Shown: positions 32,680 to 41,424 of the stretch, piece by piece
Layout of the letters: the number at the start of each line of letters is the position of its first letter
Position numbering within the stretch: the stretch's first letter is position 1
Assembly: GCF_041080815.1 (NCBI RefSeq)
Contig: NZ_CP160205.1
Location: 2,480,001 to 2,544,000, forward strand
Length of the DNA stretch: 64,000 bases
Direction of reading: 5' to 3'
Source of the DNA: Mucilaginibacter yixingensis
GTDB taxonomy: Bacteria > Bacteroidota > Bacteroidia > Sphingobacteriales > Sphingobacteriaceae
Notes under the pieces: generated by a model
Seen by the model: only the letters and a program-made list of their open reading frames with translations
Told to the model about the DNA's origin: nothing
Database searches by the model: none
Translations under genes and position numbers: made by a program

Positions 32680-34029
32680 TTATAATAAAAGCTTGCTTGC
32701 CAAATAAAGTGGCAAGAAAAATCCTATACAATCAGTAAAAGTAGTGATTATGATGGATGAAGCTACAGCCGGATCTATTCCTACACGTTTTAAAATAAGC
32801 GGAATACCGGCGCCAGTAAGCCCAGCTACAACCAGATTGCCGGTCATGGCAAGGAACAGTACCAAGCCCAATTTGGGGTTCTGGTCATAAAACATGGCCA
32901 CAAAAAACACAATCAAACCATTGGCCGCGCCATTAATCAAACCTACCAATATCTCTTTTAAAACCGTGTTATAAGCCTGTTTATCGCTCAGATTACTCAG
33001 TGAGATACGGCGTACCGTTACGGCCAGCGCCTGTGTAGCCGTGTTGCCACCCATACCGGCAATAATAGTCATATAAGCAGATATGACTGCCAGCTTAACC
33101 ACAATAGCATCAAAACCGCGAATGATAGAGGCCGCCAGAAATGCAGTGGCAAGGTTGATGATCAACCACGGTAAACGGCTTTTTACGGCATCTTTCCAGT
33201 TACCACTCAGTTCTTCGTCTTCAGATACACCCGAGATTTTCAGAATGTCCTCGGTATTTTCCTGCTCCATTACGTCGATGATATCATCAACCGTAACGCG
33301 GCCAAGCAGTCGCATATCGTTATTTACAACCGGGATGCTGGTTAGGTTATATTGCGAGATAAGACGGGCTACTTCCTCCTGGTCAAGATCGGCCTTTACA
33401 TAAACAAAATCCGTATTGATCAGCTCAGCTACCATGGCATTGGCACGGGCCTTAATAATATCCTTTACAGATACTATACCCAGCAGCATATCGGTATCAT
33501 CAACAGCGTAGATGGTATAAAACTCCTCCATCTCTTCAGATTGACGGATAATCTCGTCCAGCGCATCTTTTTTATTCAGCCTGATGTTCACCTTGATCAG
33601 ATCGGTGTCCATCAAACCACCCGCAGTATCTTCCTCGTAGGTTAGTAGCGCACGGATGTTGCTGGCATCCTCCTCATCCATTTCCTCCAGAATCTCCTGC
33701 TGGTCTTCTTCATCCATTTGAGAGATAATGTCGGTAGCATCGTCATAATCCAGCTCATCGATAATCTCTGAGCGTTTTTCCGGATCAAGACCAGCCAAAA
33801 GTTCGCCGGGATTATGTTCCTCGTCCATCTCGGCAATAACTTCCGAGGCAACATCGGCAGGGAGGATATTAATGATACGCTCGCGATCTGCTACATCGAG
33901 CTTTTCAAATAAAATAGCAATCTCAGAGGCGTGATACTCCTGCAGAAACTCGTGCAATTCATCATCACCATGCTCCAACGCTGCATGCAGCTTGAGCAAG
34001 TCTTCCTTGTTGATTTCAAAAGATTGCAT
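32680..34029 (-). CDS. mgtE: Magnesium transporter, MgtE family
   Basis: The product has 449 residues from the ATG at 34029; the earlier part of the frame is not used because the family starts with the helical N domain (SFEINKEDLLKLHAALEHGD). The N domain of acidic helical repeats (about 30-130), two CBS domains (about 130-255) and five membrane helices (about 285-447) are recognisable. The pore signature GMGGNTATQALAV is present. It is a magnesium-gated channel in the inner membrane. The minus-strand sequence GTACTTTG just before the ATG is a likely -7 box. A corA gene also lies in this window. Confidence 0.93.
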   Translation of the reverse strand: MQSFEINKEDLLKLHAALEHGDDELHEFLQEYHASEIAILFEKLDVADRERIINILPADVASEVIAEMDEEHNPGELLAGLDPEKRSEIIDELDYDDATDIISQMDEEDQQEILEEMDEEDASNIRALLTYEEDTAGGLMDTDLIKVNIRLNKKDALDEIIRQSEEMEEFYTIYAVDDTDMLLGIVSVKDIIKARANAMVAELINTDFVYVKADLDQEEVARLISQYNLTSIPVVNNDMRLLGRVTVDDIIDVMEQENTEDILKISGVSEDEELSGNWKDAVKSRLPWLIINLATAFLAASIIRGFDAIVVKLAVISAYMTIIAGMGGNTATQALAVTVRRISLSNLSDKQAYNTVLKEILVGLINGAANGLIVFFVAMFYDQNPKLGLVLFLAMTGNLVVAGLTGAGIPLILKRVGIDPAVASSIIITTFTDCIGFFLPLYLASKLLL

Positions 34030-34180
34030 ATGGCGGCAAAGTACGCAAAAATGCGCCAAAAAATGAGCAAAAAAGAGGTACAAAAAAGTAGCAGAATAAA
34101 CAACCAGCGAGCCGGCTCACTCCTATAAAAGCATTACTAAAACTAAGGCGTTTTACACAGAAAATCAGGATGTAAAGTTG

Positions 34181-34795
34181 TTACGCAGTGTAAAGGTAAT
34201 GGGTCTTAACTGCAGAGATTCCTTCCAGCTTGCCAATAACCCTATTCAGATCAGCCTTACGGATGGCAATGGTAACCACACAATTATTATCAAACTGCTG
34301 CTCCATCACGTTGATCTGATCGTCTTTAATCACCTTCATTACATCGTTCATCTGCAGGTAATCAAAACTGATCTTGTATACATCTTTTACCGTCTGCTCA
34401 ACTGCTTTGGTTTGGTTAAGCGCTTCTTCCGTTGCTGTTTTATAGGCATTGATCAATCCCGGTACGCCTAGCAAGGTCCCGCCGAAATAACGCACAACCA
34501 CAACCAAAATGTTAGTCAAGTTTTTAGAAAGCAGCACATTAAGGATTGGCCGACCGGCTGTGCCTGATGGTTCGCCATCGTCATTAACCCGAAACACAGA
34601 TCTGTCCGGACTCAGCCGCATGGCCCAGCAATGATGAACCGCTTTGGGATGTTCTGCTTTTAGCTGCGCGATGATGGGCTTAATCTCCTGCTCGCTGCGG
34701 ATGGGATAGGCATAGGCCAGAAACTTGCTTCCGCGATCACGAAACAAGCCTTCGGCGGCGCAGGATATGGTAAGATAGGTATCGTCAAAAAGCAT
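34181..34795 (-). CDS. YigZ/IMPACT family protein
   Basis: The product has 204 residues. The N-terminal UPF0029 domain contains RGSKFLAYAYPI, KAVHHCWAMRL, VNDDGEPSGTAGRPIL and VVVVRYFGGTLLGVPGLINA, the family signatures. The C-terminal 65 residues form the DUF1949 ferredoxin-like domain. Bacterial members are of unknown function, with suggestions of nucleic-acid or ribosome binding. Its start overlaps the stop of the EamA gene by one base, and that gene overlaps ribD in the same way, so the three form one translationally coupled operon. Confidence 0.9.
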   Translation of the reverse strand: MLFDDTYLTISCAAEGLFRDRGSKFLAYAYPIRSEQEIKPIIAQLKAEHPKAVHHCWAMRLSPDRSVFRVNDDGEPSGTAGRPILNVLLSKNLTNILVVVVRYFGGTLLGVPGLINAYKTATEEALNQTKAVEQTVKDVYKISFDYLQMNDVMKVIKDDQINVMEQQFDNNCVVTIAIRKADLNRVIGKLEGISAVKTHYLYTA

Positions 34796-35661
34796 TATTT
34801 GGCCAGCATGAAATTAATGATGATAGCCAAAACAGCCAGTCCTAGCCCTACTTTATTGAGCGTGCTCAACTTCTCTTTAAATATCACCAAACCAACAATT
34901 GCGCCCAGTGCAATCACCGTAATATTCATGGTGGAGAAAACCGTGGAAGGATTAGTGGCGATAGCCTGATGGGCCTTGAGATAAAAATAGATATTAGCAA
35001 AATTGGCTATCCCTAATATCCAGCCGAAAAAAATATGCCGTAATGTAAATTGCAGCTTCCCGGCGAAGATCATAACCATCATCACAATCAGCGACAATGC
35101 AAAGGCCATGGTATAAATGACAATGAGCGACGAGGTAAATGACACGCCCTGGTAAGCTGCTACTTTTTTCAGCAGGATATCAATTACGCCCATCCCCACA
35201 AATACAATAAGCAAATAAATCCAGGCTGAGCCTGCACCGGCAGCACGGAAGCCACGCTGTTTTTGCCACGGAATAGCGCAAAGGATTGCGGCAAAACCTG
35301 TAGCTAAACCAATTGCCTTATAAGCACTGAGCGATTCATGAAAGATAACGAATGAAGCCAAGACCGGAATAAACAGCTCTAAACGCTGGGCAACATCTGT
35401 ACGTACAATGCCAGCCGTGCGTACTGAAAGTGCGATGATAAAAAACAAAGCCGGCAGCAAAACTGCTAACGGTGTATAAATATCCAGCGGGAGTTGTTCC
35501 AGGTGCCTTACCTGCGGCCTGAAGAACAGCCAGGTTAGCACAATGGCAATAGAGTAATTCCAGGTGATGGCCTGAAATACATCTATGCTATACCGTTTGG
35601 CCAGCTTAAGCAGTACCGAAACCGCTACGCTGAAACAGGCGCTAAGAAGTATATAGATCAT
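34795..35661 (-). CDS. EamA-family (DMT superfamily) transporter
   Basis: The product has 288 residues with ten hydrophobic helices in two repeated halves, the DMT pattern. Helix features include AITWNYSIAIVLTWLFF, LELFIPVLASFVIFHE and, in the second half, NPSTVFSTMNITVIALGAIV followed by FKEKLSTLNKVG. The family exports or imports small metabolites and the substrate cannot be read from sequence. It lies between ribD and yigZ with one-base overlaps on both sides, so a link to riboflavin metabolites is possible but unproved. Confidence 0.87.
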   Translation of the reverse strand: MIYILLSACFSVAVSVLLKLAKRYSIDVFQAITWNYSIAIVLTWLFFRPQVRHLEQLPLDIYTPLAVLLPALFFIIALSVRTAGIVRTDVAQRLELFIPVLASFVIFHESLSAYKAIGLATGFAAILCAIPWQKQRGFRAAGAGSAWIYLLIVFVGMGVIDILLKKVAAYQGVSFTSSLIVIYTMAFALSLIVMMVMIFAGKLQFTLRHIFFGWILGIANFANIYFYLKAHQAIATNPSTVFSTMNITVIALGAIVGLVIFKEKLSTLNKVGLGLAVLAIIINFMLAK

Positions 35662-36710
35662 TAATTTTCTTTATGGTAGATGTTTAACGTATCTGAACCA
35701 ATGGTTGATTGAGATACCATAACTCCTTTTATAAAAGGCGATTGTATGCCCATATTTAAAACTTTATCACCGGTAAAAACACGCGCTTCGTCCCACAAAC
35801 CGGCATCGATAAAAGTTTTCAAGGTTGCAGCGCCGCCTTCTATAATTACCGACTGCACATCCTGCAAATACAGTTGGTACAGGATATACTGCGGCACAAA
35901 ATAGTTAAAATCCTCCAGCGCTATGTATTTGTTTTTGCCGACAAAGTCAAACTTCACTTCGTTAAAAATGAACGTTTCTACCGAATTATCAAACACATTC
36001 ATGGTTTCAGGAAGCTCGAGCCGACGGTCAATAACCACGCGTTTAGGTGAACGGCCGGGCCAATTACGGGTAGATAGCTGGGGGTTGTCTGCAAACACAG
36101 TGTTTTTGCCTACCAATATGGCATCTTCCTCACTACGCCATTTGTGCACCAAATGTTTGGCTTCAGGCCCGGTTATCCAGAATTGCGAGCCATCTTCCGG
36201 AGCAAAAAAACCATCCTTGGTTTGGGCCCATTTTAAGATGATATAAGGCCGATGTTGCTGCACCCGGGTAAAGAAACGACGATTAAGGTGCAAACATTCC
36301 TGCTCTAATACACCCAAAGTCACCTCTACTCCTGCCGCTTGCAATTTTTCTATCCCCTTGCCATCCACCGCCGGGAAAGGATCGCGGCAGCCTACTACTA
36401 CCCTCGGGATACGATGCTTAATGATCAGATCTGCACAGGGCGGCGTTTTACCGTAATGTGCGCAAGGCTCTAACGATACATAAATGGTTGCGTCTGCCAA
36501 AAGCTCGGCAGCGTTGGAGTGTTTATGCAACGCATCGTTTACCGCGTTCACCTCCGCGTGTGCCTGACCGTACTGGCGATGATAGCCCTCACCAATAATG
36601 CTATCATTATGAACAATAACGGCGCCTACCATAGGGTTCGGACTCACGTGCCCGATTCCCAGACTGGCCAGTTCAAGGCAACGCTGCATATATTTTTGGT
36701 GCAATGGCAT
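35661..36710 (-). CDS. ribD: Bifunctional riboflavin biosynthesis deaminase/reductase
   Basis: The product has 349 residues. The N-terminal deaminase half carries the zinc ligands H51 (HAEVNA, with catalytic E53), C83 (EPCAHYGKTPPC) and C92. The C-terminal half is the reductase domain (about 150-345), with WAQTKDGFFAPEDG and SVIIEGGAATLKTFI. It performs the second and third steps of riboflavin synthesis. It has an exact -7 box four bases before the ATG. It heads a coupled operon with an EamA transporter and yigZ, and is divergent from prmC with only 33 bases between. Confidence 0.95.
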   Translation of the reverse strand: MPLHQKYMQRCLELASLGIGHVSPNPMVGAVIVHNDSIIGEGYHRQYGQAHAEVNAVNDALHKHSNAAELLADATIYVSLEPCAHYGKTPPCADLIIKHRIPRVVVGCRDPFPAVDGKGIEKLQAAGVEVTLGVLEQECLHLNRRFFTRVQQHRPYIILKWAQTKDGFFAPEDGSQFWITGPEAKHLVHKWRSEEDAILVGKNTVFADNPQLSTRNWPGRSPKRVVIDRRLELPETMNVFDNSVETFIFNEVKFDFVGKNKYIALEDFNYFVPQYILYQLYLQDVQSVIIEGGAATLKTFIDAGLWDEARVFTGDKVLNMGIQSPFIKGVMVSQSTIGSDTLNIYHKEN

Positions 36711-36714
36711 GCTG

Positions 36715-36722
36715 CAAAAGTA
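36715..36722 (-). promoter_or_regulatory. -7 box of ribD, leaderless arrangement
   Basis: On the minus strand TACTTTTG matches TAnnTTTG exactly and is followed by four bases (CAGC) and the ribD ATG at 36710. The TTTG at -33 is not seen. No known FMN riboswitch could fit in the gap of 33 bases. Confidence 0.6.
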
Positions 36723-36731
36723 GCTTTTCTG

Positions 36732-36739
36732 TTTCTTTG
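36732..36739 (+). promoter_or_regulatory. -7-like box of prmC
   Basis: TTTCTTTG matches seven of eight positions of TAnnTTTG and is followed by TTGC and the ATG at 36744. It faces the ribD box from the opposite strand, so the two promoters interlock. Confidence 0.4.
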
Positions 36740-36743
36740 TTGC

Positions 36744-37598
36744 ATGAAAACAGTTAAGGATGTATTTGCTGAGTTTAAAGCGCGTTTATCAGAACTTTAC
36801 GCCACAGATGAGACAGACGCTATAACCTCATTAGTTTTGAGCGAGTTAATTCAAACTAATAAAGCCAAACTAAAAGCATTCCCAGAGCTGGAGATACCAG
36901 AAAGCATCGGCCTGCAACTAACCGATATCTTATCTCGCTTAGAAACGGGCGAACCTGCTCAATACATCCTCGGCGAAACTGAATTTTATGGTTTGCCATT
37001 TAAGGTTAGTCCGGCGGTGTTGATTCCCCGACCTGAAACTGAAGAGCTGGTTCAATGGATCTTAGATACAACTAAACAAACACCGGTTAAAACCATCCTT
37101 GATATTGGCGCCGGCAGTGGCTGCATTGCTATCGCCCTCAAAAAGCATTTACCAAACGTTCAGGTTTATGCGATGGATGTATCAGCGGCAGCGCTGAATA
37201 TCGCTAAGCAAAATGCGGTGCTGAATGAAGCGGAAGTTCATTTCATATTTGATGACATCCTTAATCCAGCAGAGCAGCTGCCTCAGTTTGATATCATCGT
37301 CAGCAACCCGCCATATGTTACTTTGGAAGACAAGGAACAAATGCACCGCAACGTAACCGACTTTGAGCCGCATACCGCTTTATTTGTTCCGCAGGATGAT
37401 CCATTGATCTTTTATCGTGCTATCACCCAGTTTGCCGCGAAAAAACTAAATTCTAACGGATATCTTTTCTTTGAAATCAATGAAAACTATGGCGAACAAA
37501 CCATTGATCTCATTAATAATAATCAATTTATAAATAGCGAGTTAAGAAAAGATTTAACCGACCGTGATCGCATGACCAAAGCTCAACTACGGGGGTGA
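36744..37598 (+). CDS. prmC: Release factor N5-glutamine methyltransferase
   Basis: The product has 284 residues from the ATG at 36744 (MKTVKDVFAEFKARL). The frame is open for 225 bases upstream, but that part lies over the start of ribD and does not fit the family. The helical N domain (about 1-85) is followed by the Rossmann methyltransferase with SAM loop LDIGAGSGCIAIAL (from 119) and catalytic NPPY (188-191), with the substrate motif GETEFYG (77-83). It methylates the GGQ glutamine of release factors. The last 16 bases overlap the convergent xerD gene. Confidence 0.95.
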   Translation: MKTVKDVFAEFKARLSELYATDETDAITSLVLSELIQTNKAKLKAFPELEIPESIGLQLTDILSRLETGEPAQYILGETEFYGLPFKVSPAVLIPRPETEELVQWILDTTKQTPVKTILDIGAGSGCIAIALKKHLPNVQVYAMDVSAAALNIAKQNAVLNEAEVHFIFDDILNPAEQLPQFDIIVSNPPYVTLEDKEQMHRNVTDFEPHTALFVPQDDPLIFYRAITQFAAKKLNSNGYLFFEINENYGEQTIDLINNNQFINSELRKDLTDRDRMTKAQLRG

Positions 37599-38476
37599 AA
37601 CTCTATGATGGTGCTGCGCAGGTATTCGCGGTCTAAGTGGGTATAGATTTCCGTAGTGGTAATACTTTCGTGCCCCAGCATCTCCTGTACGGCTCGCAGA
37701 TCGGCACCGCCTTCAATCAAATGAGAAGCAAAGGAATGCCTGAAAGTGTGCGGACTAATATTCTTCTTCAGCCCAATCAACGCTGCCAGCTGCTTGATGA
37801 TAATAAACATCATCTCACGGGTTAAATGTGCGCCGCGGCGGTTTAGGAAAACATAGTCCTCCTCGCCTTTTTTAACCTCTACGTGCACGCGCACCTGATT
37901 CAGCCAGATATCTAATGCTTTTTTGGCTTCATTACCAATGGGCACCAAGCGTTCTTTATTGCCTTTTCCGGTTACCTTTATAAAGTCGATATCCAGATAA
38001 AGGTTAGATATTTTAAGTCCGATAAGTTCAGACACCCGCAGTCCGCAGCTATAAATCACCTCCAGCATGGCTTTATTACGCGGGCCCTCTGGTTTGGAAA
38101 GATCAATGGCGGCAATGAGGTTGTTGATATCCTCAATGGTGAGCACGTCCGGCAGTTTCCGGCGTGTTTTGGGCGCTTCCAGCAACTCAGCCGGATCGGT
38201 TTGGATGATATCTTCCAGTAAAAGGTATTTGAAGAATGCCTTGATCCCCGAGATGATGCGCGCTTGCGAGGTGGGCACTACATCGCCTATCTCCACAATA
38301 AAATCGCGCAGATCCGTTAAAGTAATTGTGTCTGGCTTAAGCGGGGCAAACTTTGCTTCTGCAAATTGTGTTAGTTTATCGACATCCCTGCCGTAGGCTT
38401 GAATAGAATTATCGGAGAGCGACTTTTCCAGTCGCAAATAAGATTGAAATCCTTTTTTAGCCGAACGCCAGTCCAA
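37583..38476 (-). CDS. xerD: Site-specific tyrosine recombinase (XerD-type)
   Basis: The product has 297 residues. The start is a TTG at 38476: no other start exists in the frame and a stop lies just upstream. The N-terminal SAM-like core-binding domain (about 5-95) is followed by the catalytic domain with R147, K171, H243-x-x-R246, H269 and Tyr278. The full length and core context indicate the housekeeping chromosome-dimer recombinase, not a mobile-element integrase. The dif site is not in the window as far as I can see. It converges on prmC and diverges from aroQ. Confidence 0.92.
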   Translation of the reverse strand: MDWRSAKKGFQSYLRLEKSLSDNSIQAYGRDVDKLTQFAEAKFAPLKPDTITLTDLRDFIVEIGDVVPTSQARIISGIKAFFKYLLLEDIIQTDPAELLEAPKTRRKLPDVLTIEDINNLIAAIDLSKPEGPRNKAMLEVIYSCGLRVSELIGLKISNLYLDIDFIKVTGKGNKERLVPIGNEAKKALDIWLNQVRVHVEVKKGEEDYVFLNRRGAHLTREMMFIIIKQLAALIGLKKNISPHTFRHSFASHLIEGGADLRAVQEMLGHESITTTEIYTHLDREYLRSTIIEFHPRS

Positions 38477-38489
38477 TTGATATTTTTAC

Positions 38490-38497
38490 TAAGTTTG
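38490..38497 (+). promoter_or_regulatory. -7 box of aroQ, leaderless arrangement
   Basis: TAAGTTTG matches TAnnTTTG exactly and is five bases before the ATG at 38503. It lies in the 26-base gap between the divergent xerD and aroQ genes. No -33 TTTG is seen. Confidence 0.5.
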
Positions 38498-38502
38498 ACG
38501 TG

Positions 38503-38931
38503 ATGAAGATACAAATTATTAACGGCCCCAACCTTAACCTGCTTGGAGTTCGGGAAAAATCGATATACGGCGACAGCGACTTCAATACCTACCTGGATAG
38601 CCTGAAACATCGTTATCCGAGTTATGAGATCAGCTATTTTCAGAGCAATAAAGAAGGCGAACTAATTGACAAACTGCACGAAGTGGGTTTTGATTATGAT
38701 GCCATCATTTTGAACGCAGGTGCTTACACCCACACTTCGGTTGCCATTGCCGATGCTATTTCGGCCATCAATACACCGGTGGTTGAGGTGCATATTTCTA
38801 ACGTGCATAAACGCGAAGCTTTTAGGCACCACTCCTACCTTTCGGCAGTTTGTAAAGGTATCATTGTAGGTTTCGGATTAGATGGGTATCGCCTGGCTAT
38901 AGAAAGTTTCACTGCACCGGTTCAGCAATAA
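38503..38931 (+). CDS. aroQ: Type II 3-dehydroquinate dehydratase
   Basis: The product has 142 residues from the ATG at 38503; a GTG three bases upstream is also possible but nearer the -7 box. The signature starts at once, IINGPNLNLLGVREKSIYG, with the catalytic Tyr region, FQSNKEGELIDKLHE, AYTHTSVAIADA and VEVHISNVHKREAFRHHS, which holds the catalytic His. It makes 3-dehydroshikimate in the shikimate pathway as a dodecamer. It is followed closely by the MscS gene. Confidence 0.95.
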   Translation: MKIQIINGPNLNLLGVREKSIYGDSDFNTYLDSLKHRYPSYEISYFQSNKEGELIDKLHEVGFDYDAIILNAGAYTHTSVAIADAISAINTPVVEVHISNVHKREAFRHHSYLSAVCKGIIVGFGLDGYRLAIESFTAPVQQ

Positions 38932-38946
38932 AATCATTTTCAGCAG

Positions 38947-41424
38947 ATGATGCGTGAGGCAAAAAGTTGTTTAAAGTATTTAGCGGCGTTTGCCCTGCTA
39001 TTGGTGTGTGCACTGCCCAACGCAAACGCCCAGCACTCGCACCGTAAATCAAACAAACGCGATTCGTTGCGGCGCTCTATCTTACGTCGCGACTCGATGA
39101 TGCGCACTTTTAAGCGCTCTGATACCTCTATTAACGATTATCTGCAAAAGGTTGAATATTACAACGCGTCATTCAACCAGATAAAAAACAACCTGGGGCG
39201 TGATATCGATACAGTAGAGATCAGCACGCAATTGCCTAAGATTGAAAAGCGCGTACAGCTGGTAAAAAAATTGATCAACGACGATCAATCCAGTACCCTA
39301 CGCTACCTCTACACCATCCGCGACCTACTTGACCGCAGCGAAGAACAGCTTGACGGCTGGCAAGACCAGCTGAGTGACCTGAATGAAAAGCTGGTTCAAT
39401 CACAAAGCGATCTATCGCAGATGCACAAAGACTCTATGCTGCGCGTATTACCATCTGATACCTCGATGGTAAAAACCTTTATGCAGCAAAAAATTACTAT
39501 CTACCGCAAATGGCACAAGCTTGACTCGTTAGATAAGTTATTACTCACCAAAGTTGGCCTACTGCAAAACAGGGTTACCTCAGCTTACATCTCCGTATTA
39601 GATCAAACCGACCAGATAGATCAAAAGATCCGTGTTTTTGGCGACCGCGCGCTCTCCTGCGAGGCGGGTTACATCTGGCAAGCCCCAACCAATAAAACGG
39701 CCACATTTAAAGACGCCTTCAACCGGTCACTCACCATGAACGGCAAGCTGTTCAGCATTATGATTACGCGTGACGTGGTATTGCATGTTTGCGCCGGCCT
39801 GCTTTTTGTCTTATTTCTGGCTTGGGTGGGGTACAATCGCCGAAAGATATTGTTATACAAAGAGCGCCCGCATGAGATTTTAAGCCAGACCACTTACCTG
39901 GCCAAGTACCCGTTTGTTTCGGCCTTTTTATTGGTAACCGCTGTTGCACCAAACTTTTACAATTACCCACCAGTGGTGTTTATTGAGGTGTTTGCCCTGT
40001 TGATGTTTATTACCGTGCTTTACCTGGTTAAAAAGACGCAAGAGCGACCGGTATTCATCTTCCTGCTGCAACTATTTGTTCTCACTTTGTTTTATAGCGC
40101 CAGTAACCTGTTTGTAAAAGCATCAGAGGCAGATCGGGTGGTAATATTAATATTGGCCGGCCTGACTGCTGCAATGGCCATTCAATTACAAAAAAAATTG
40201 CAGGGCAGCGATGATTTCCTGCCGCACAGCCGGTTCATTATCCGTGTGTTTATCATCCTGCAAGCCATCTCTTTCGTGCTTAACGTATTCGGCCGGTTCA
40301 GCCTGGCTAAGATCATCGGCTTTACGGCGGTATATAACCTATGGCTGGGCTTAGGACTGTACATGGTAGTACAAATCCTGATGGAAAGCCTTTTCCTGCA
40401 ATTAGAGGCCAATAAGTCAGACCAGGGCATTAACTCTTATATTGACTTTAGTGTATTACAGAAAAAACTGCGCCGCATCCTTAGTTTCGGTGCCACTATA
40501 GTATGGCTTATCATGCTTGCACAAAACCTGAGTATTGAGGATGGCGTGTTTGATTGGATAAGTGAGGTGTTAACCACTTCGCACACCGTTGGCGGTACAG
40601 GCACCTTTACCTTTGGCAGCGTGATCATTTTTGTAGCGGTGATCTGGCTATCGTCAATTGTGGCACGCCTCATTAGCTATATCTATGATTTTGCCGATCA
40701 GCATCGCTCGGCGCCTTTATTTAAGAAGAAAACACGCACCTCAATCCTGGTGGTAAAAATTGCCGTTTTTGCTATTGGCTTTTTGCTGGCTGTAGCAGCC
40801 TCTGGTGTTCCTTTAGATAAAGTGACCATCATCATTAGTGCGTTTGGCGTGGGCATAGGTTTCGGTTTGCAGAACATCGTAAACAACCTGGTTTCAGGCT
40901 TGATCCTGGCATTTGAACGACCGGTACAAATTGGTGATGTAATTGAGGTTGACAATAAATCGGGCACCATCAAAGAGATTGGTATCCGTTCCAGCCGCAT
41001 AGTAATAGGCAATGGCGCAGAATTGATTGTTCCTAACGGCGATCTGATCTCTAACCACGTGATCAACTGGACGTTGAGTGATAGCAACCGCCAGGTGACG
41101 CTTAAAATCAGTGTAGCCTATGGTTCTGATATTAAACAGGTAGAACAATTGCTAAGAGATGTACTAAAAGACCGGGAAGATATTATGAGCACCCCGCCGC
41201 CATCTGTACTGCTGCAAAACCTGAGCGAAAGCTCTATTGAGTTTAAAGTATCGTTCTGGGCCGATGAAATTGGTAATTGGGAAAGACTGAAAAGCCAGGT
41301 ACTGGCTGATATTTATGCTACGCTACGTAAAGAAGGCATAGGATTGCCTTATACGCCGAAAGAAGTAGCTATCCATCTGCCCAACGAAAAGAAGGACGAC
41401 GAAAAGACTAACGATAAGAAATAA
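38947..41424 (+). CDS. Large mechanosensitive channel, MscS family
   Basis: The product has 825 residues with an N-terminal signal sequence (to about residue 28, NANAQ). A periplasmic, coiled-coil-rich region covers about 30-255, followed by about ten membrane helices (275-640). The MscS core is unmistakable: the pore helix VGIGFGLQNIVNNLVSGLIL, FERPVQIGDVIEVDNKSG, and the C-terminal alpha/beta domain with IVPNGDLISNHVINWT. It is larger than MscS and resembles MscK/MscM-type relatives. It protects against osmotic downshock. It follows aroQ by 15 bases and ends just before the convergent GT2 stop. Confidence 0.92.
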   Translation: MMREAKSCLKYLAAFALLLVCALPNANAQHSHRKSNKRDSLRRSILRRDSMMRTFKRSDTSINDYLQKVEYYNASFNQIKNNLGRDIDTVEISTQLPKIEKRVQLVKKLINDDQSSTLRYLYTIRDLLDRSEEQLDGWQDQLSDLNEKLVQSQSDLSQMHKDSMLRVLPSDTSMVKTFMQQKITIYRKWHKLDSLDKLLLTKVGLLQNRVTSAYISVLDQTDQIDQKIRVFGDRALSCEAGYIWQAPTNKTATFKDAFNRSLTMNGKLFSIMITRDVVLHVCAGLLFVLFLAWVGYNRRKILLYKERPHEILSQTTYLAKYPFVSAFLLVTAVAPNFYNYPPVVFIEVFALLMFITVLYLVKKTQERPVFIFLLQLFVLTLFYSASNLFVKASEADRVVILILAGLTAAMAIQLQKKLQGSDDFLPHSRFIIRVFIILQAISFVLNVFGRFSLAKIIGFTAVYNLWLGLGLYMVVQILMESLFLQLEANKSDQGINSYIDFSVLQKKLRRILSFGATIVWLIMLAQNLSIEDGVFDWISEVLTTSHTVGGTGTFTFGSVIIFVAVIWLSSIVARLISYIYDFADQHRSAPLFKKKTRTSILVVKIAVFAIGFLLAVAASGVPLDKVTIIISAFGVGIGFGLQNIVNNLVSGLILAFERPVQIGDVIEVDNKSGTIKEIGIRSSRIVIGNGAELIVPNGDLISNHVINWTLSDSNRQVTLKISVAYGSDIKQVEQLLRDVLKDREDIMSTPPPSVLLQNLSESSIEFKVSFWADEIGNWERLKSQVLADIYATLRKEGIGLPYTPKEVAIHLPNEKKDDEKTNDKK

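Noticed and set aside
36519..36743. N-terminal extension of PrmC
   Set aside because: It overlaps ribD antisense, has no family similarity, and a promoter-like box lies just before the ATG at 36744.
35661..36743. FMN riboswitch upstream of ribD
   Set aside because: Only 33 bases separate ribD and prmC, with a -7 box at the ribD start, so no leader exists for the aptamer.
37583..38476. XerD as the integrase of a mobile element
   Set aside because: It has the full housekeeping length and core neighbours (prmC, aroQ), and no attachment repeats or cargo genes are seen.
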